NCBI GenBank assembly: GCA_034509425.1 | Contig: JAVTVJ010000782.1 | Location: forward strand, 186,001-250,000 | Reading direction: 5' to 3' | Origin: Eopsaltria australis | Lineage: Eukaryota > Chordata > Aves > Passeriformes > Petroicidae | DNA length: 64,000 nucleotides | Part shown: positions 24,201-36,725 of the stretch, in pieces | Layout: every line of letters starts with the position of its first letter | Position numbering within the stretch: the stretch's first letter is position 1 | The notes under the pieces: model-generated | Databases searched by the model: none | Seen by the model: only the letters and a program-made list of their open reading frames with translations | What the model was told of the DNA's origin: nothing | Made by a program: the position numbers and the translations under genes

Positions 24201-24684
24201 TCCCAGATCTGCAGCAGTGTCGTGTGCGACGTCCAAAGGCACAGCCTGAGCTCCTGGCAGTGCCAAGGAGCTGCTTCCTTTGCTTTGTGACCCTCCTGAA
24301 AGGACAGGAAGGACAAGGTTCTGCTCCATCATCAGTTCCCGCAGTGCCACAGCATCCCATTAACCTGCAGGGCTCGTTCCTGCTCTGTGCATGGCTCCAG
24401 TCTGTTCGGGAGAAGGTTGGCACCTGGCCCCTGCAGGTCCCAGCAGCTCAGCACTGCCTGCCCAGCCCTGGCAGCACAGCAAGTCCTGCCAGGCCAGTCC
24501 CTGCACGGGACAGGATCCATCACAAGGAACCCAAGGAGGTACAGACAGAGAAGGTGACATCATGCCAGGGCTGGAAGATGTGCCCCAGAGCATGAGCAAC
24601 AGCAGGGACCTTCAGCCCAGAGCTCAGCAAGCCCATGGACACCCATGGACCAGCAGCCACCTGTTCAAAAACTGTTTTACCCTC

Positions 24685-25258
24685 CCCAGGTCAGGAGTAG
24701 CATTCCCAACAGGTCAGGGAGTGATCCTGCCCCTGTGCCCAGCCCTGGGGGCACCTCTGGGGTGCTGTGCCCAGCTCTGGATCCTCAGCACAGCAGGGAC
24801 AGGAGCTCCTGGAGCGGGGCCAGCGCAAGCTGTGAGGATGAGGAGGGCCTGCAGCATCCCCATGCCCAGGAAAGGCTGAGGCAGCTGGGGCTGCTCAGCC
24901 TCAAGAGGAGCCCCAGCTGAGAGGGGCACTCAGCCCTGGCTGTCCCTGTGTGCAGGGAGGGGCAGAGCAGGGCCCAGGCTCTGCTCCGGGGCCCAGCAGT
25001 GGCACCAGAGCCACGGGCAGGGACTGAGCCCAGCAATTCCCCCTGCACAGGAGGCACAACTTCTGCCCTGGGCAGTGCCCAGCCCTGAACAGGCTGCCCA
25101 GGGAGGGGCTGGAGTCTCCCTCAGCGGGGACATTGCAGAGCCCTCTCGACACAATCCTGTGCCCTGTGCTCTGGGATGGCCCTGCCTGAGCAGGGAGGTG
25201 GCACCAGGGACCCTCTGTGGTCCCCTCCAGCCTGGCCCAGCCTGGGGTTCTGTGAAGG
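24685..25258 (+). mobile_element. CR1 3' copy, group 4
   Basis: GGGGGCACCTCTGGGGTGC and GAGGGCCTGCAGCATCC near the start; ends CCTGGGGTTCTGTGA. A different subfamily from groups 1-3. Confidence 0.85.
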
Positions 25259-26429
25259 CAAAAAGCCCCCTCAGAGCTGCTGCCAAGGGGTATGAACCAT
25301 GGACAGGACACGTGCTGCTCTGTCCATCACCATCTTTTCTCCAGCTGCTTTCCCAGTGTTTGGGTAGAAATCCATAAGCACTTTGTCACACTGGGTCACT
25401 GCATCCCCTTTCCATCTCTCAGCAGCTCAGCAGGGGATTCCCATTTGTCCCAGCCAACATCCCTGTTGCTTGGGAAAACACTCAGTGATTTATGGACAAC
25501 AACAAGGACAAGTTCCCAAAGTTCCTCAGCCAGCAGAATATGGTCCAGTCACCCCGAGGGAAACAGAGCCCAAACCAAACACCAGAGGATTCCCAGTCTG
25601 ACTGGGGGGGATGAGAGCTCACTGACCATGGGTTGTTTTCTTGCTCAGCACATCTGGTTAAAAGTATTTTGGAAAAAAAGCATAAACTTGATTCTAAAAT
25701 CCCCAGGGATGGAAAATCTCCCCCTTCCCTCCTGAGCAGGACCCTCATCACTGGTTTGCAATCCATTCCTAATTGGATATGGCTTAGGAAGCAGTAATGG
25801 CTGGAAGAAATATCTTTCAGCATGGATTTCTCAGCCTGATGATGAGATGAGGATTCACATCCTCAGTGCCTTGTCCAAGCACTTGTCGATAAAGCCAAGT
25901 CACCTCTCAATCACTCTCACAAACTCAAGGCTGTCAGAGGATGAGGCTCCAAAACTCAAACATGATGTTTGCTTGGGAAGGGCACAGTCTAATTTTCACA
26001 TGTTGATCTCTTTCCTTTCCCTCTCCATTTAATTTCAGGGGTAGAGGATTCAGGACAAGAAACAAAGGGAACCTCTGGGAGTTCACCTGCTGTTCAACAT
26101 AAACTCCTCTCTCCAAAAGTGCTTCTCAGCACAGAAAATTGACCATGAAGATAATTTCAATGAGAGCAGCTCTAGAAAGGATCAAACTTGCTCCAAGTAG
26201 CAGTGGACAAGGTGGGGGTTCATGTTGTTTGCTGCAGAGAGAAATAGCACAAAAGCTTTTTATCTTTTATTCCTGGCCTTCCTTTGAAAATGGATGTAGC
26301 AACTAATCCCCAACATGTTGGATGAGGCTGTCAGATCATCCTAGGAACAATTTGCTATTAAATTCACTCCTTTACTGAGGCTCAAGAACTTCATGAGAAG
26401 TTCAGTTAAAAGCATGAAATCCATTATCA

Positions 26430-26560
26430 GCATAACTGGGCCAAGGCCAGGCTGGATGGGGCCTGGAGCAGCCTGGGCTGGTGGAAGGGGTCCCTGGGGA
26501 TTGGAATGGGGTGAGTTTAAGGTCCCTTCCAACCCAAGCCATTCCAGGGTTCTGAGGTGC
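26430..26560 (+). mobile_element. CR1 tail fragment, group 1
   Basis: GGCCAAGGCCAGGCTGG to CCCTTCCAACCCAAGCCATTC. Confidence 0.85.
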
Positions 26561-27247
26561 CTCACTGGGGCATGAGGTTTGAAGCCCATCTTTGCCTAGG
26601 CCCCCCCATATTTAACAAGACTTGGGCTTTGGTTGGAGGAAAGAAAACAGCCAAGACAAACATCCTCTCTCCTTTCTTCTTTCTTCCTCCCATTTTTCAG
26701 TCTGGATTACCAAACCAGAAGAATATTTTGCCACCACCCACCCCTGCAGCCCTAGGCAGGGAGCAGGGAGAGAGCAGGACCAGCATGTCCCAAACTCCAC
26801 AAGAGCACAGCAGGTACGACTCCTGTTCCTATAAACTCCCTTTGCCCACTTTAATATTCCAATGTGCCCAGCTCAAAGCTGCCCATGACTGTTCAGCAGT
26901 GACTCAGATGAGCTGCAGTGCCAGCTCCTCTCAGTCCCAGAAGGACTGAGTCAGCCTGGAAGGTTTGTCAGTCACTGGGGAAAGTTGTGACTTGTATCTG
27001 GGATCCAGATAAATTAACATCTCCTTCCCAACACAGTGCAGCAGCATTCCACATCCAGCCCAGAAAAGAGCCTGTATTTCCCAGGAATTTGCAGGGTTTT
27101 AGCTGCCACCACCTTTGGTATTTCACAGTCCCACAGAACAACTCCTGTGAGCTCGGGGCAGGGCAGCTGGGAGGGGAGCAGAGAGGAGCTGCTACCCAGC
27201 AGCACTTGGAGGTTCTGGGTACCAGAATCCTGTGTTTGATCAGGAAG

Positions 27248-27775
27248 GGATTGTCCCCTGTGCTGGCACTGCTGAGGTCACACCTCCATCCTGGGGGTAG
27301 TTCTGGGCCCCTCAGGACAGTGCAGACCCTGAGGGGCTGGAGCACGTCCAGGAAAGGGAACAGAGCTGGGGAAGGGGCTGGAGCCCCAGGAGCAGCTGAG
27401 GGAGCTGGGAAAGGGGCTCAGCCTGGAGCAAAGGAGGCTCAGGGGGGACCTTGTGGCTCTGCACAACTCCCTGACAGGAGGGGACAGCTGGGGGGGTCGG
27501 GCTGTGCTCCCAGGGAACAGGGACAGGAGGAGAGGGAACGGCCTCAGGCTGGGCCAGGGGAGGCTCAGGCTGAATATTGGGGAAAATTTCTTCCTGGAAA
27601 GGGCAATCAAGAAGGGGCTGCCCAGGGAGGTTTGGAGTCCCCATCCCTGGAGGTGCCCAAGGAAGGTCTGGATTTAGCACTCAGAGCTCTGGGCTGGGGA
27701 CAAGGTGGGGATCAGGCCCAGCTTGGATTCAATGGTCTGGGAGAGCTTTTCCAGCCTCAGGGATTCTGGGATTAA
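27248..27775 (+). mobile_element. CR1 3' copy, group 2, long
   Basis: Extends further 5' than most group 2 copies, starting near GGATTGTCCCCTGTGCTGG, and ends with GGGATTCTGGGATT. Confidence 0.93.
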
Positions 27776-29308
27776 GAGGAAAAACCAACAAACAGCAGCT
27801 TTCCCAGGAGTTCCTGCTCTCCCCATGCGTGCTGATGCCTCGTGCAGCTGAGCAGGGCTGGCAGAGCAGGGTTTCACCAACTGGAACAACCATTAATTGG
27901 CTCTTGTGTTATCAGCGTTTCAAGGACCCTTCAAAGTGCAGTTGCTTGGAGAAGAAAATGCACCTGCTAGTGGAGCTGCTTTCTCCTCTCCTCTTCACCT
28001 TGACCAGGGTATTTTTAGCTGTATGGACAGACTTGCCAATACTTTCACCTTCAATTGTTTGCAAGGAAACTTCTGACAACTCGCAGTAATGAACACCCAG
28101 GGTCAAGAGAGGCAGCCTCAAAGAAATGATGGGCAAAAGCAACTTTCCAAAGGGCTTTTTCAGTATTTTCTGCCTTCCGTGTTTTAGCTCCCCTTCTTCC
28201 CACAGATTTCCCTGCTCACAGAGAATTTGCTTTGCACTTGATTTCAACACCCTCAGAGTTTGGCCTGAGGGTTTGCATAAGAGCAGCTGTACCTCCACAC
28301 ACAAAGCACCTGACTGCGCTGCCCACGTGCCTTTGCAGCTGCAAGTGCCACTCAATTCCTCTGAGCCTCACAGATCTACTAATCTAAGTTCATTTGGCAG
28401 AGAATGGTCCAACACTGTCATCTGAGCAGGCAGAAAAACTCATTATTCAAACAGAACCTCATTATTCAAAGGCAACAGTCCCTCCTGGCTGTTCATCCCA
28501 GCAGGTAACGTGTCAATGCCTGCCAGATCAGTAAACACAGCCCTGGCTTCCATCAGAGCCCAGAAGCAGGAACAAGACAGGCAGACATGCTTGTGAGGCA
28601 CTGTTCACATCCATTCATGTGCTGCTGGGCCCAGCAGTGCTTCATTAATTACTCCAAAACTCATCTGTCAGACAGAGCCTGAGCTGGCACCACCCCCAGG
28701 CCCCAGGTCACTGATCAGCTGAGTCCAACACACACAGTGGCAAAGGCCCCCACGCTGCTGTGCTCAGATCCCCTGGGTTGGGTCAATCTCCCAAAAAAAA
28801 AGCAGATTTCCCTGGAGCAGGAGGGTGACAGAGCTATCAAACTCCAACACACACCTTTCAGTGTCCTTTATGTGCCGCCATTTCAAGGGAGCCTCTGAGA
28901 ACCAGAGTAAAGGGTCCCAGGGGGTTTAGAACTCTTCCCTGAATTTCCAGCTTTCCTTCAGCACCCTGTTTTCAGCATGGCCCCTTTGTTAGGAAATCTT
29001 CTATTATTTGATAATCTCTTCAACCCTCACAGCACCTCATATTCACAGCACTTACTGCCCCATTTGAGACACACATTCTGCTCTGGAAAACTGCTCAAAC
29101 CTGCAGCGCTTCACACACCTAAACCATGAAAATATACCCCCAATACACCCAGAACCCATTCCATGGTCCATCTTAAAGCCACTCAAGTCTTCTACTTCTG
29201 CAGAAAGTAGGAGCAGGTAAGATGAGAAGGAAGCAAAAAGGTGTGGTGAGTCAGCAAAGTGCAGAAGGAAGGAAAAAGCCATTTCAAAGTCCATTCTTCA
29301 GTGGGTAC

Positions 29309-29444
29309 CTTTTCAGCCAAGGCCTTTAAGCTGTCCAGAAACCTCTGCCAGAAGTCCTTGAAGAGGGGTCTGTCAATCCTCCTCAGGCTCTCCTTGGTGC
29401 TGGCATCCACACTGACATAGAGCTGGGTCACAGGCTCCAGCCTC
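29309..29444 (-). CDS. TYW1: TYW1 internal exon (LEPVTQLYVSVDASTK...LKALAEK)
   Basis: A 136-nt exon. One base completes an Arg codon and 45 residues follow. LEPVTQLYVSVDASTK is a highly conserved barrel strand with the SVD motif. IDRPLFKDFWQRFLDSLKAL is the next amphipathic helix. Acceptor TTTCCCTTGGCAG. The donor is AAG|GTACCC: bases +4 to +6 are all C, so it is the weakest 5' splice site of the seven, although the exon-side AAG is favourable. The protein boundary ALAEK to QQRTVY matches known TYW1, so the site is most likely genuine. Read-through would add about 40 residues before a stop. The following intron is the longest in the window, about 19 kb. Confidence 0.95.
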
Positions 29445-29827
29445 CTGCCAAGGGAAAGGGGAATTGCTGCTTTCACAAATCTGCTGCTCCAGTTTGTATT
29501 CTCCTACACAAGCAGGAACAGGAACTGGACAGTATTTGCAGGGAAAGTTCATCCCTGCCAAGTGACCATCATCATCAGCAAGGTGTTATAACCTCAACAA
29601 ACACCCCCGGGGCTGAGAACTCACACGCACAGCCCTTGGCTGACAATTGTATTGCCATTTCCTCACTGCACCAGGACAGATTTCTCCCCAGTGGAGCTGG
29701 AACACACTGGGAGAGGCTTCCCAAAGGAAGGGGTTCGGGTGAGGCACAGAGAGGTTCTGCAATCCACAAAGCTCTGCCCTTTCTCCACCATCTATCTGAC
29801 CCATGGGAAAACAATCCCATTCAACAG

Positions 29828-30042
29828 AAATGGACATCAGGAGGAATTCCCTCATGGAAAGGGTGGTCAGGTTTTGGCAGGGGTTGCCCAGGGAGGTTTG
29901 GAGTCCCCATCCCTGGAGGTGCCCAAGGAAGGCTTGGACGTGGCACTCAATGCTCTGGGCTGGGGACAAGGTGAGGATCAGGCTCAGCTGGGATTCAATG
30001 ATCCTGGAGGGATTTTCCAGCCTCAGGGATTCTGTGACTCTA
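29828..30042 (+). mobile_element. CR1 3' fragment, group 2
   Basis: GGACATCAGGAGGAATTCCC to GGGATTCTGTGACTC; 384 bp beyond the edge of the TYW1 exon at 29309-29444. Confidence 0.9.
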
Positions 30043-30427
30043 AATTCAGCTATAATTCAGCCAGTTCCTACTGGTGGACATGCTGAACTCCCCTGGCCTG
30101 CAGCTGGATCACCAACGACATTTTTGAAGGGATCTCAAAGCAGATTAGAAATAAACCCACACACAAACCTCCCCCATGTTCCCCTTCCACTGCCAAGGCT
30201 CTTATTCCACAGAAATCCTGGAGCAGAGCCCTTCTGGACACAAGTGCTGGTCACAGCACCTGGAGCCCAACACTGGGAACTTCTGAAGGGATTAAACCTC
30301 CTGTGCTGTGGGAAGAGCCTGGGGGGGAGTCTGATCCCTTCCATAAATGCCAAGGGAATGAAGCACCACAGTCCATCAGCAAAAGGATCAGAGGGATTGA
30401 GAACAACCTAGAAAGGAGCTCCCTTAG

Positions 30428-30565
30428 AAACCCAAGATCACTGAGGTTGGAAAAGCCCTTCAAGGTCACCAAGCCCAGCCTGTGCCCGATCCCCACCTTG
30501 TCACCAGCCCAGAGCACTGAGTGCCACGTCCAGGCCTTCCTTGGGCACCTCCAGGATGGAAACAA
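30428..30565 (-). mobile_element. CR1 tail fragment, group 2
   Basis: GAGGTTGGAAAAGCCCTTC through GAGTGCCACGTCCAGGCC; its distal end has been amplified as a 19-bp repeat. Confidence 0.88.
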
Positions 30566-30604
30566 ACCTCCAGGATGGAGACAAACCTCCAGGATGGAGA
30601 CAAA
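30548..30604. repeat. 19-bp triplication inside a CR1 fragment
   Basis: CCTCCAGGATGGAGACAAA is repeated three times (first unit AAACAAA). The unit corresponds to the CACCTCCAGGGATGGGG stretch of minus-strand group 2 CR1, so the expansion arose after insertion. Confidence 0.9.
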
Positions 30605-32066
30605 CCCTTTCCACTGACAGAAGTGACAAAGACAGTGAGTGTACCACACCCACCCCTCGTGGTGGCATCTCCCACCCTGGGGGCTGCAGCAGCAACACCC
30701 ATGTCCCAGTGTACCACAGAGCTCTCAGCATTTGGGGATAGCATTAGGGGAGTGTTTTGTTTGAAGTCTGTAATGAGCAGGCACCAATCCCAGCTTCATC
30801 TGGTTCTCTAGAGAAGATGAGAAGGAATCAGAAGCTACTGTTCAGCTGCCAAACACTACCACCTAAAAATACACTGTCACCCAAAGGTGACAGAGGGACA
30901 GGAATTGGCCAGAGTGAGACTGACCAGAGCTCTCTGCGTCCAGAAAAATCCACTTAACATGGACACTCAACCAACCAGCTGAACACATTCTCTCTGTGTG
31001 TATTTACACAGCAAAATGAAATAACCCAGAACAAACTGAACATTTCAGGTTAAAATCTCAGTTTTGTAAACAAATTTGTCTGGACTGGCAGCCCAAAGCC
31101 ACAGACTCCAAAATGAACAAATGTTCTGGGCCTAAGTGGATTGAAGTGCTCAGTTTCAAGGAATACTAAGCCAAACTCTTTCTTTACTCAGAACTGTCTT
31201 CACTTAATTAAAAGGGGCCCCAGTGAAGATAGAGCAGGTGCTTTTCAAAAGAGGGGTTGAGAAAAATTATCTCCTCTCAAACCTAAGGACAGGTAGGAGA
31301 CAGACTCACTGTCAGCATGGGGAAATGAAGGAATTAGAATTGATCCAGGGAGGGATTTCAGCCCCAAACTGGAATGGTCCACAGGGCTCTGCATGGCTGG
31401 GAATGGAGCCAGGATGAGCTGGGCACGTTCTGCCAAGGGTGAGCAAGGAGGCAGCTATGGGTGCAGTGAGAGCAAGGACACAGACTGGTGCTCCTGGGAC
31501 ACAGCTCCAGTGCAGAATAACAGCAAATCCAGCTGTGTGGTACCAGGATGCATTTAGGGTTGGAATTTCCAAGCTAGCTCAGACACCTGAGGTGAAATCC
31601 AGGAGACCAAATCCATGGCATTTACACATGGACTTTGGCAGAAATCCTGAGCTGAAATCTTCAGCTGAGCTGTGCCACTCAACGAATAAATCGACTTCAG
31701 GCCACCAGCCCTGAGGTGGCTTCACCAGGCAGGCAGAGCCCACAAGGGCCAGGAACAGCAACATCAAAAATGAGCCTTGCTGGTGAGCATTAATAATCAT
31801 CTGCTCATTATCATTATTACTACTGATCATAAATGCAAAAGCACACACGAGGGCTGATCACAGCCATGGAGCACAGACAGGAGCCAGGTAAGGGTTCAAC
31901 AGGAGCTCAGCTGGTGTAAAACCTCCCTCAGTTCATGGTGAGCCTGGGGCAGGTGAAGCCGCAGCCCAAAGAGAAGAGGAGAAGCAGAGGAAGGCACAGG
32001 GGGCACCTGCTGGAGCCCCTGTCCTGAATCCAGTAACACCCCAGGCCAGGCTGCCCTCTCTCTCCC

Positions 32067-32347
32067 TGAATGGGTTGGGTTGGGAGGGACCTCAAAGCCC
32101 ATCCTGCCATGGGCAGGGACACCTCCCACTGTCCCAGGCTGCTCCAAGCCCCAGGGTCCAGCCTGGCCTTGGGCACTGCCAGGGATCCAGGGGCAGCCAC
32201 AGCTTCTCTGGGCACCCTGTGCCAGGGCCTGCCCACCCTCCCAGGGAACAATTCCTGCCCAATATCCCATCCATCCCTGCCCTCTGGCAGTGGGAAGCCA
32301 TTCCCTGTGTCCTGTCCCTCCACCCCTTGTCCCTAGTCCCTCTCAGC
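32067..32347 (-). mobile_element. CR1 3' fragment, group 1
   Basis: GAATGGGTTGGGTTGGGAGG to CCCTTGTCCCTAGTCCCTC. Confidence 0.93.
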
Positions 32348-33577
32348 TATCTTGCACCAGAGGTCACCCTGCCTATTTCAGGATGAACTTTTTGACTACA
32401 GCTCCTCTGCTGACAGCACAGAAGTGAGCTGGGTGCCTACTTCAGTTCCCATATTAAGCAAATCATCGGCTTTGATGAGCCAAAGATCAGTTGCAATTTT
32501 TAAGACAGCAAGACTAGCATTTTATCCCCTTTTTTGTTTCTTTTTAAAAAGATTCAGCAGATCCAAAAAGTGCAGCTTGAAAATAGTGTGTGCTCTCTTT
32601 TTAAACTTCTATATTTAGGAAAGAGCAATTTCTATCTATCAGGCACATAATACATGACTTAAAGTAACTTGATTACACAATTATTCAATCATTTGGAATG
32701 CCTTTGTAATGTGTAATTACTCACTCCCAAACTGACTGCGCTCCCCCCTCAGTGCCAGATTCAGACCACGAGGAGTGCAAAGGAAGCTCTCCCAGGAGCA
32801 CTGACCCACAAGGAGGAGCTGGGATGAGCTGGGTGACACACCAAGGCCACCCTGCACACAGCTCCCACAGCTCCAGGCCTGGATCTGCTGCTGCTGGGAT
32901 TCTGAGGAGCCCTCAGACTGGAGCTGCATTTCCCCACGTGCTGCACTTCCTTGCTACACTTTGGTAACAGCAGCCTGGATGCTCCAAAACATCAGAAAAA
33001 GGGATTCTTTACCTCTGTAAAGACTCTGGAAGAGTTCATTAAAACGTCTGGAAGATTTCACTCAAGTCCCTCCAAGGGAGGTTAAACGAATCCCACGTTG
33101 CTGATGAACATGTGCCTGTCACCCCTCTTTATACTGCTGGAGATGGACAGAGCTTTGGGTTGAGCCTTTACAGCTGCTCCTCTGGAGTCAGAACAAAGAT
33201 CAGCCCCAAAAGGCAATCTCTGAACCCAGAGTCCTGCTCTGGCTGACAGCAGGACACCAGTTATCCCTGCCCCAGGCACCAACTGCAGCTCACTCACTGC
33301 TCCCCTTCTGCAGCACCTTCACAGGAGCCACATTCCATCCTCTCCACTCCCAGGAATCATCACAGTTTGTTCAGGAGGTGCAGAAAACAAAATCAAACTG
33401 AGGGGGAGAAAGAGATGAGAAGGAGCATGGAGAGATTGATGTTAAAATCAGATGCTGGATTTTTCGTTGCCAATGCTCGTGCAGACCTGACTGAGGGGGC
33501 ACTAAATGGATTAGGACACAGGGCAGCATTTCAGTGTTTCATCAGGAAGTACAGGAGGAATTTCGTGCAGCTCTCAC

Positions 33578-33755
33578 CTGATCTCCTCGGGGAACTGGGC
33601 GTTGGTGACCAGGAAGGTGGAGATGCCGTGCTGGTGCAGCAGCCTCACGAAGCGGTTGATGTGGGGGTACATGATGGGCTCCCCCACCAGGGACAGGGCA
33701 CAGTGCTTCACTGCCAGGGCCTCCTCCAGCCGAGCTGCCTTCACTCCTGACACAC
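33578..33755 (-). CDS. TYW1: TYW1 internal exon with the SAM-binding GEP motif
   Basis: At 178 nt the longest TYW1 exon in the window. It supplies two bases of a Gly codon, 58 residues from VSGVKAARLEEA to VTNAQFPEEI, and two bases of an Arg codon. ALSLVGEPIMYP contains the GEP triplet that serves as the GGE-like motif of radical SAM enzymes, contacting the amino group of SAM. INRFVRLLHQHGISTFLVTNAQ matches the family's next helix-strand unit, with the typical VTNAQFP. Acceptor TTCCCTCTGCAG; donor CAG|GTGAGA, close to consensus. Differences from mammalian TYW1 that I recall are conservative. A CR1 tail lies only about 40 bp upstream (33795-33905) but does not touch the polypyrimidine tract. 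Confidence 0.96.
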
Positions 33756-33794
33756 CTGCAGAGGGAAGAACAGCCTTAAATCAACAGTGCATGG

Positions 33795-33905
33795 GCCCTG
33801 AGCAACCTGGTCTGGAGGAAGGTGGCATTGCCCGTGGCAGGGGTTGGAACAAGACGATTTTTAAGGTCCCTTTCAACCCAAACCCTTCTGTGGCTCTTTA
33901 ACGAA
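33795..33905 (+). mobile_element. CR1 tail fragment, group 1
   Basis: GAGCAACCTGGTCTGGAGG to TTTCAACCCAAACCCTTCTG; 39 bp from the TYW1 exon at 33578-33755. Confidence 0.85.
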
Positions 33906-36227
33906 TCCCCCTCTCAAACATCTGTATCCAAAACACACCCAGGCACAAGGAGGGCTGAGAAGAGCAGCTGGAGCCCTCCCAAAGCAGAGGAGACACAGCC
34001 AGGGCCCAGGGAGCAGCCCTGCAGCACCCAGAGAGCTGCAGCACCCAAAGCCTGGGGCTGGCTGTGGCCTGGGCATTGCTGACAGCGATTTGCTGGTAAC
34101 ACCTGAGCCAAGACTAAGCATTTGAGCCAAGATGTCCACTGCTGAGACCTCGGGGATGCTGCTGAATGCTGGGACAAACACACAGGGCAGCTCAATGCCA
34201 TGCCAGGCAGGTGCAGCTGTGCTGCTGCTGGTCCCCGTGGGCTTCCAGGAAGAGCAGCTCCCAGAGGAGCCGAGCACAGCAAGAGACTGGAGCCAGAGCG
34301 AAACACAGCATGTGCAGCTCCACAGAACATGTGTTCAAAAGAAAAGCCAGCACATGGCATGGTCCTGAACAGCCAGAGACCTTTCAGGAGGAGGAGGAAA
34401 TCACAAGGAGCTCAAATGTAGCATCCATGTGAAAAGAGCACCTGAGTCCCACTCCTGATGCCCATGGGAGGGAGGGGGAGCTGGATGCTTCTCCAGCCCA
34501 CCCACACCTGACCAGGTGCTCAGGACCCCGGATGAAATCAGCTGCCTCCAAACAAGCTTTTGCTCCAAATCTGTCGCTTCACATTTCCCTGACGGTGCCT
34601 TGATGTAATCAAATCCTATCTGAGGCTTTAGATTGGGGGCTGGTCTGTTTTAAAGGTAAAAAACAAAGCCTGGAGTGTGAATCCAGGTCCTCAGCTCCCC
34701 TCTTGTTGCCTTGACACTGCAGTACAGAAAATAACAGCTCTGCTGCAAAGCCCAGATAAAAGAGGTGTTTGTGGATATTGCTCCAGCCTCACGTAGCAAA
34801 GCTGGTTTGGAATCAGAGCAGGGCTCAGTGCATTTTCAAGCAGCCAGGCTCAGTCCTGAGGAAGTGACAGGACTAATGGTTATTCCACAGAAACCTGACA
34901 GCACTAAATGAGAGTTTTATTGGAGAAGAAAGCAGCATATCCAGCACACACTGACATTAAAGGACTAACTTTCATATTCCTAAAACTACTGCAAGCCAGT
35001 TTTGGAATTAATTAATTTCTCTCTCTCAGCATTTTGCACCTGGACTCTCATAATTACCCTGCCAGCTTTATAAGCCGAAGAACAAAATCCCAACATCCCC
35101 TAAAGTTTGAGTGGAACTTTCCACAAACAGTTCACACCAAACCTGGCACATCCACCCAGAGGAGAGAGTGGGAGAGAGTGTACACAACCATTTGAGCACA
35201 CAAATCACCAGCCAGGCAGGGATAAACTGCCCAGGATTAGTGAATTCCAGGAGGACTCTCCTGAACCCTTACAGCTCTGCTCCTGCCATCAGCTCCCAGC
35301 AGAGCACACAGCCAAGCCCCTCTGGTTAGCACATCTCCCTGGAAAAGTTGATTCCAGCTGCTCCAGTAACTTGGGAAAGGACAGCATGACCTGGCACAGC
35401 ACCCTGGGGAGGCTGGGGGCTGACTCTGGTACCCCTTGTAAGGGCCTAAGCAGCACCACAAGAGCCTTGGGGACAGGGGGATGAGGGACCTGCTCTGTCC
35501 ATGCTGATCCAGGTGTACTCCAAGGATTCCCTAGGACAGGTCATGCATTTCTGTTTGGTTTTTTCCCTGTATTATCAGACTCCCACTGTTCCATTCCTGA
35601 GTTGTGTTTCCATCTCGTGTGTGCCCTTTGCAAGGGCACAGAGATTTACAAGGCACTCCCCAGAAAAACGTATCCATCAAATAAACTCCCCAGCCTCACT
35701 CCCTGTCAGTGAGGTGTCTCTCCATCATTTACTCCAGGAGAGAATTATGGGGCTTTAATGGCTGTGCTCTCCAAACCCAGCACAAACTGTGGCAACACTA
35801 AAGCAGAAGATGATTTATCATCACCCACAGGTACCCAGAGTATAGAGGGCTAACCTGTAGGGTATCCTAAGGATAAAGGGACACAAGAATTCTGTTCCTT
35901 CAAAGGAAATCTCATTTTTACTGCAATGAATAAAGCACCAGATGAGCTCAGCAGTTTCTCTGGTCTATGGAATGGGCGTGTGGATGGATCTGACTGCAAA
36001 GGCTGTGGGACTGGGACTGGAAAGAGCAGCACCAATTTATTCAAATGGCTCAGGGGGGCACCTGAGCAGCACCCCCAGACACTCCAGCCCTGAGGATTCC
36101 CTAGCTAAGACACTTCCCATGTTTTCATTCCCCAGAAGCCCAAACAGTCTGTTCTATACCAGGGGCCAGGGTCCAACACCTCAGCCCAGTGGGACCCCTC
36201 TGGAGTCCCTGTGGGTGCCCAGTGAGT

Positions 36228-36725
36228 GCTGCAGGATCACAGACACATTGATGTTGGGAAAGACCCTGAGATGGAGTCCAACAATTCCCCCAGCACTGCA
36301 GAGTCACCACTAACCCATGTCCCCAAGTGCCACATCCGCGCAGTTTGTAAATCCCTCCAGGGATGGGGACTCCACCACCTCCCTGGGCAGCTGGGCCAGG
36401 GCCTGACCACTCTTTCAGTGAGAAATTTTCCCAATATCCACCCTGAGCCTCCCCTGGCCCAGCCTGAGGCCGTTCCCTCTCCTCCTGTCCCTGTTCCCTG
36501 GGAGCACAGCCCGACCCCCCCTGAGCCCCCTCCTGTCAGGGAGTTGTGCAGAGCCCCAAGGTCCCCCCTGAGCCTCCTTTTCTCCAGGCTGAGCCCTTTC
36601 CCAGCTCCCTCAGCTGCTGCTGGGGCTCCAGACCCTTCCCTGGACATGCTCCAGCCCCTCAGGGTCTTTCTTGGAGGTGCCCAGGACTGGAGATGCCTCA
36701 GCAGTGCCAGCACAGGGCACAGGGC
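36228..36725 (-). mobile_element. CR1 3' copy, group 2
   Basis: TTGATGTTGGGAAAGACCC to CAGTGCCAGCACAGGGCAC. Confidence 0.92.

Larger units (their letters stand above)
10239..29308 (-). other. TYW1 intron between exons 29309-29444 and 10128-10238
   Basis: 19.1-kb intron, the longest in the window. It holds the 41-bp array next to the exon and about thirteen CR1 pieces, listed separately. A small CpG-dense patch lies at 14760-14945. Long stretches without recognisable content include 11740-13395, 13565-14755, 15710-16810, 16920-18510, 20120-21090, 21240-24680, 25260-26425 and 27780-29305. Confidence 0.8.
29445..33577 (-). other. TYW1 intron between exons 33578-33755 and 29309-29444
   Basis: 4.1-kb intron. 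It holds CR1 copies at 29828-30042 (+), 30428-30565 (-, with a 19-bp triplication) and 32067-32347 (-). Nothing recognisable in 30610-32060 or 32350-33575. Confidence 0.8.

Noticed and set aside
26918..27775. 285-codon open frame on the plus strand, longest in the window
   Set aside because: Its second half is the group 2 CR1 copy at 27248-27775, whose translation recurs at other CR1 loci. The first half shows no recognisable domain or splice logic.
33367..33750. Plus-strand ORF over a conserved region
   Set aside because: The conservation belongs to the TYW1 exon on the opposite strand (33578-33755).
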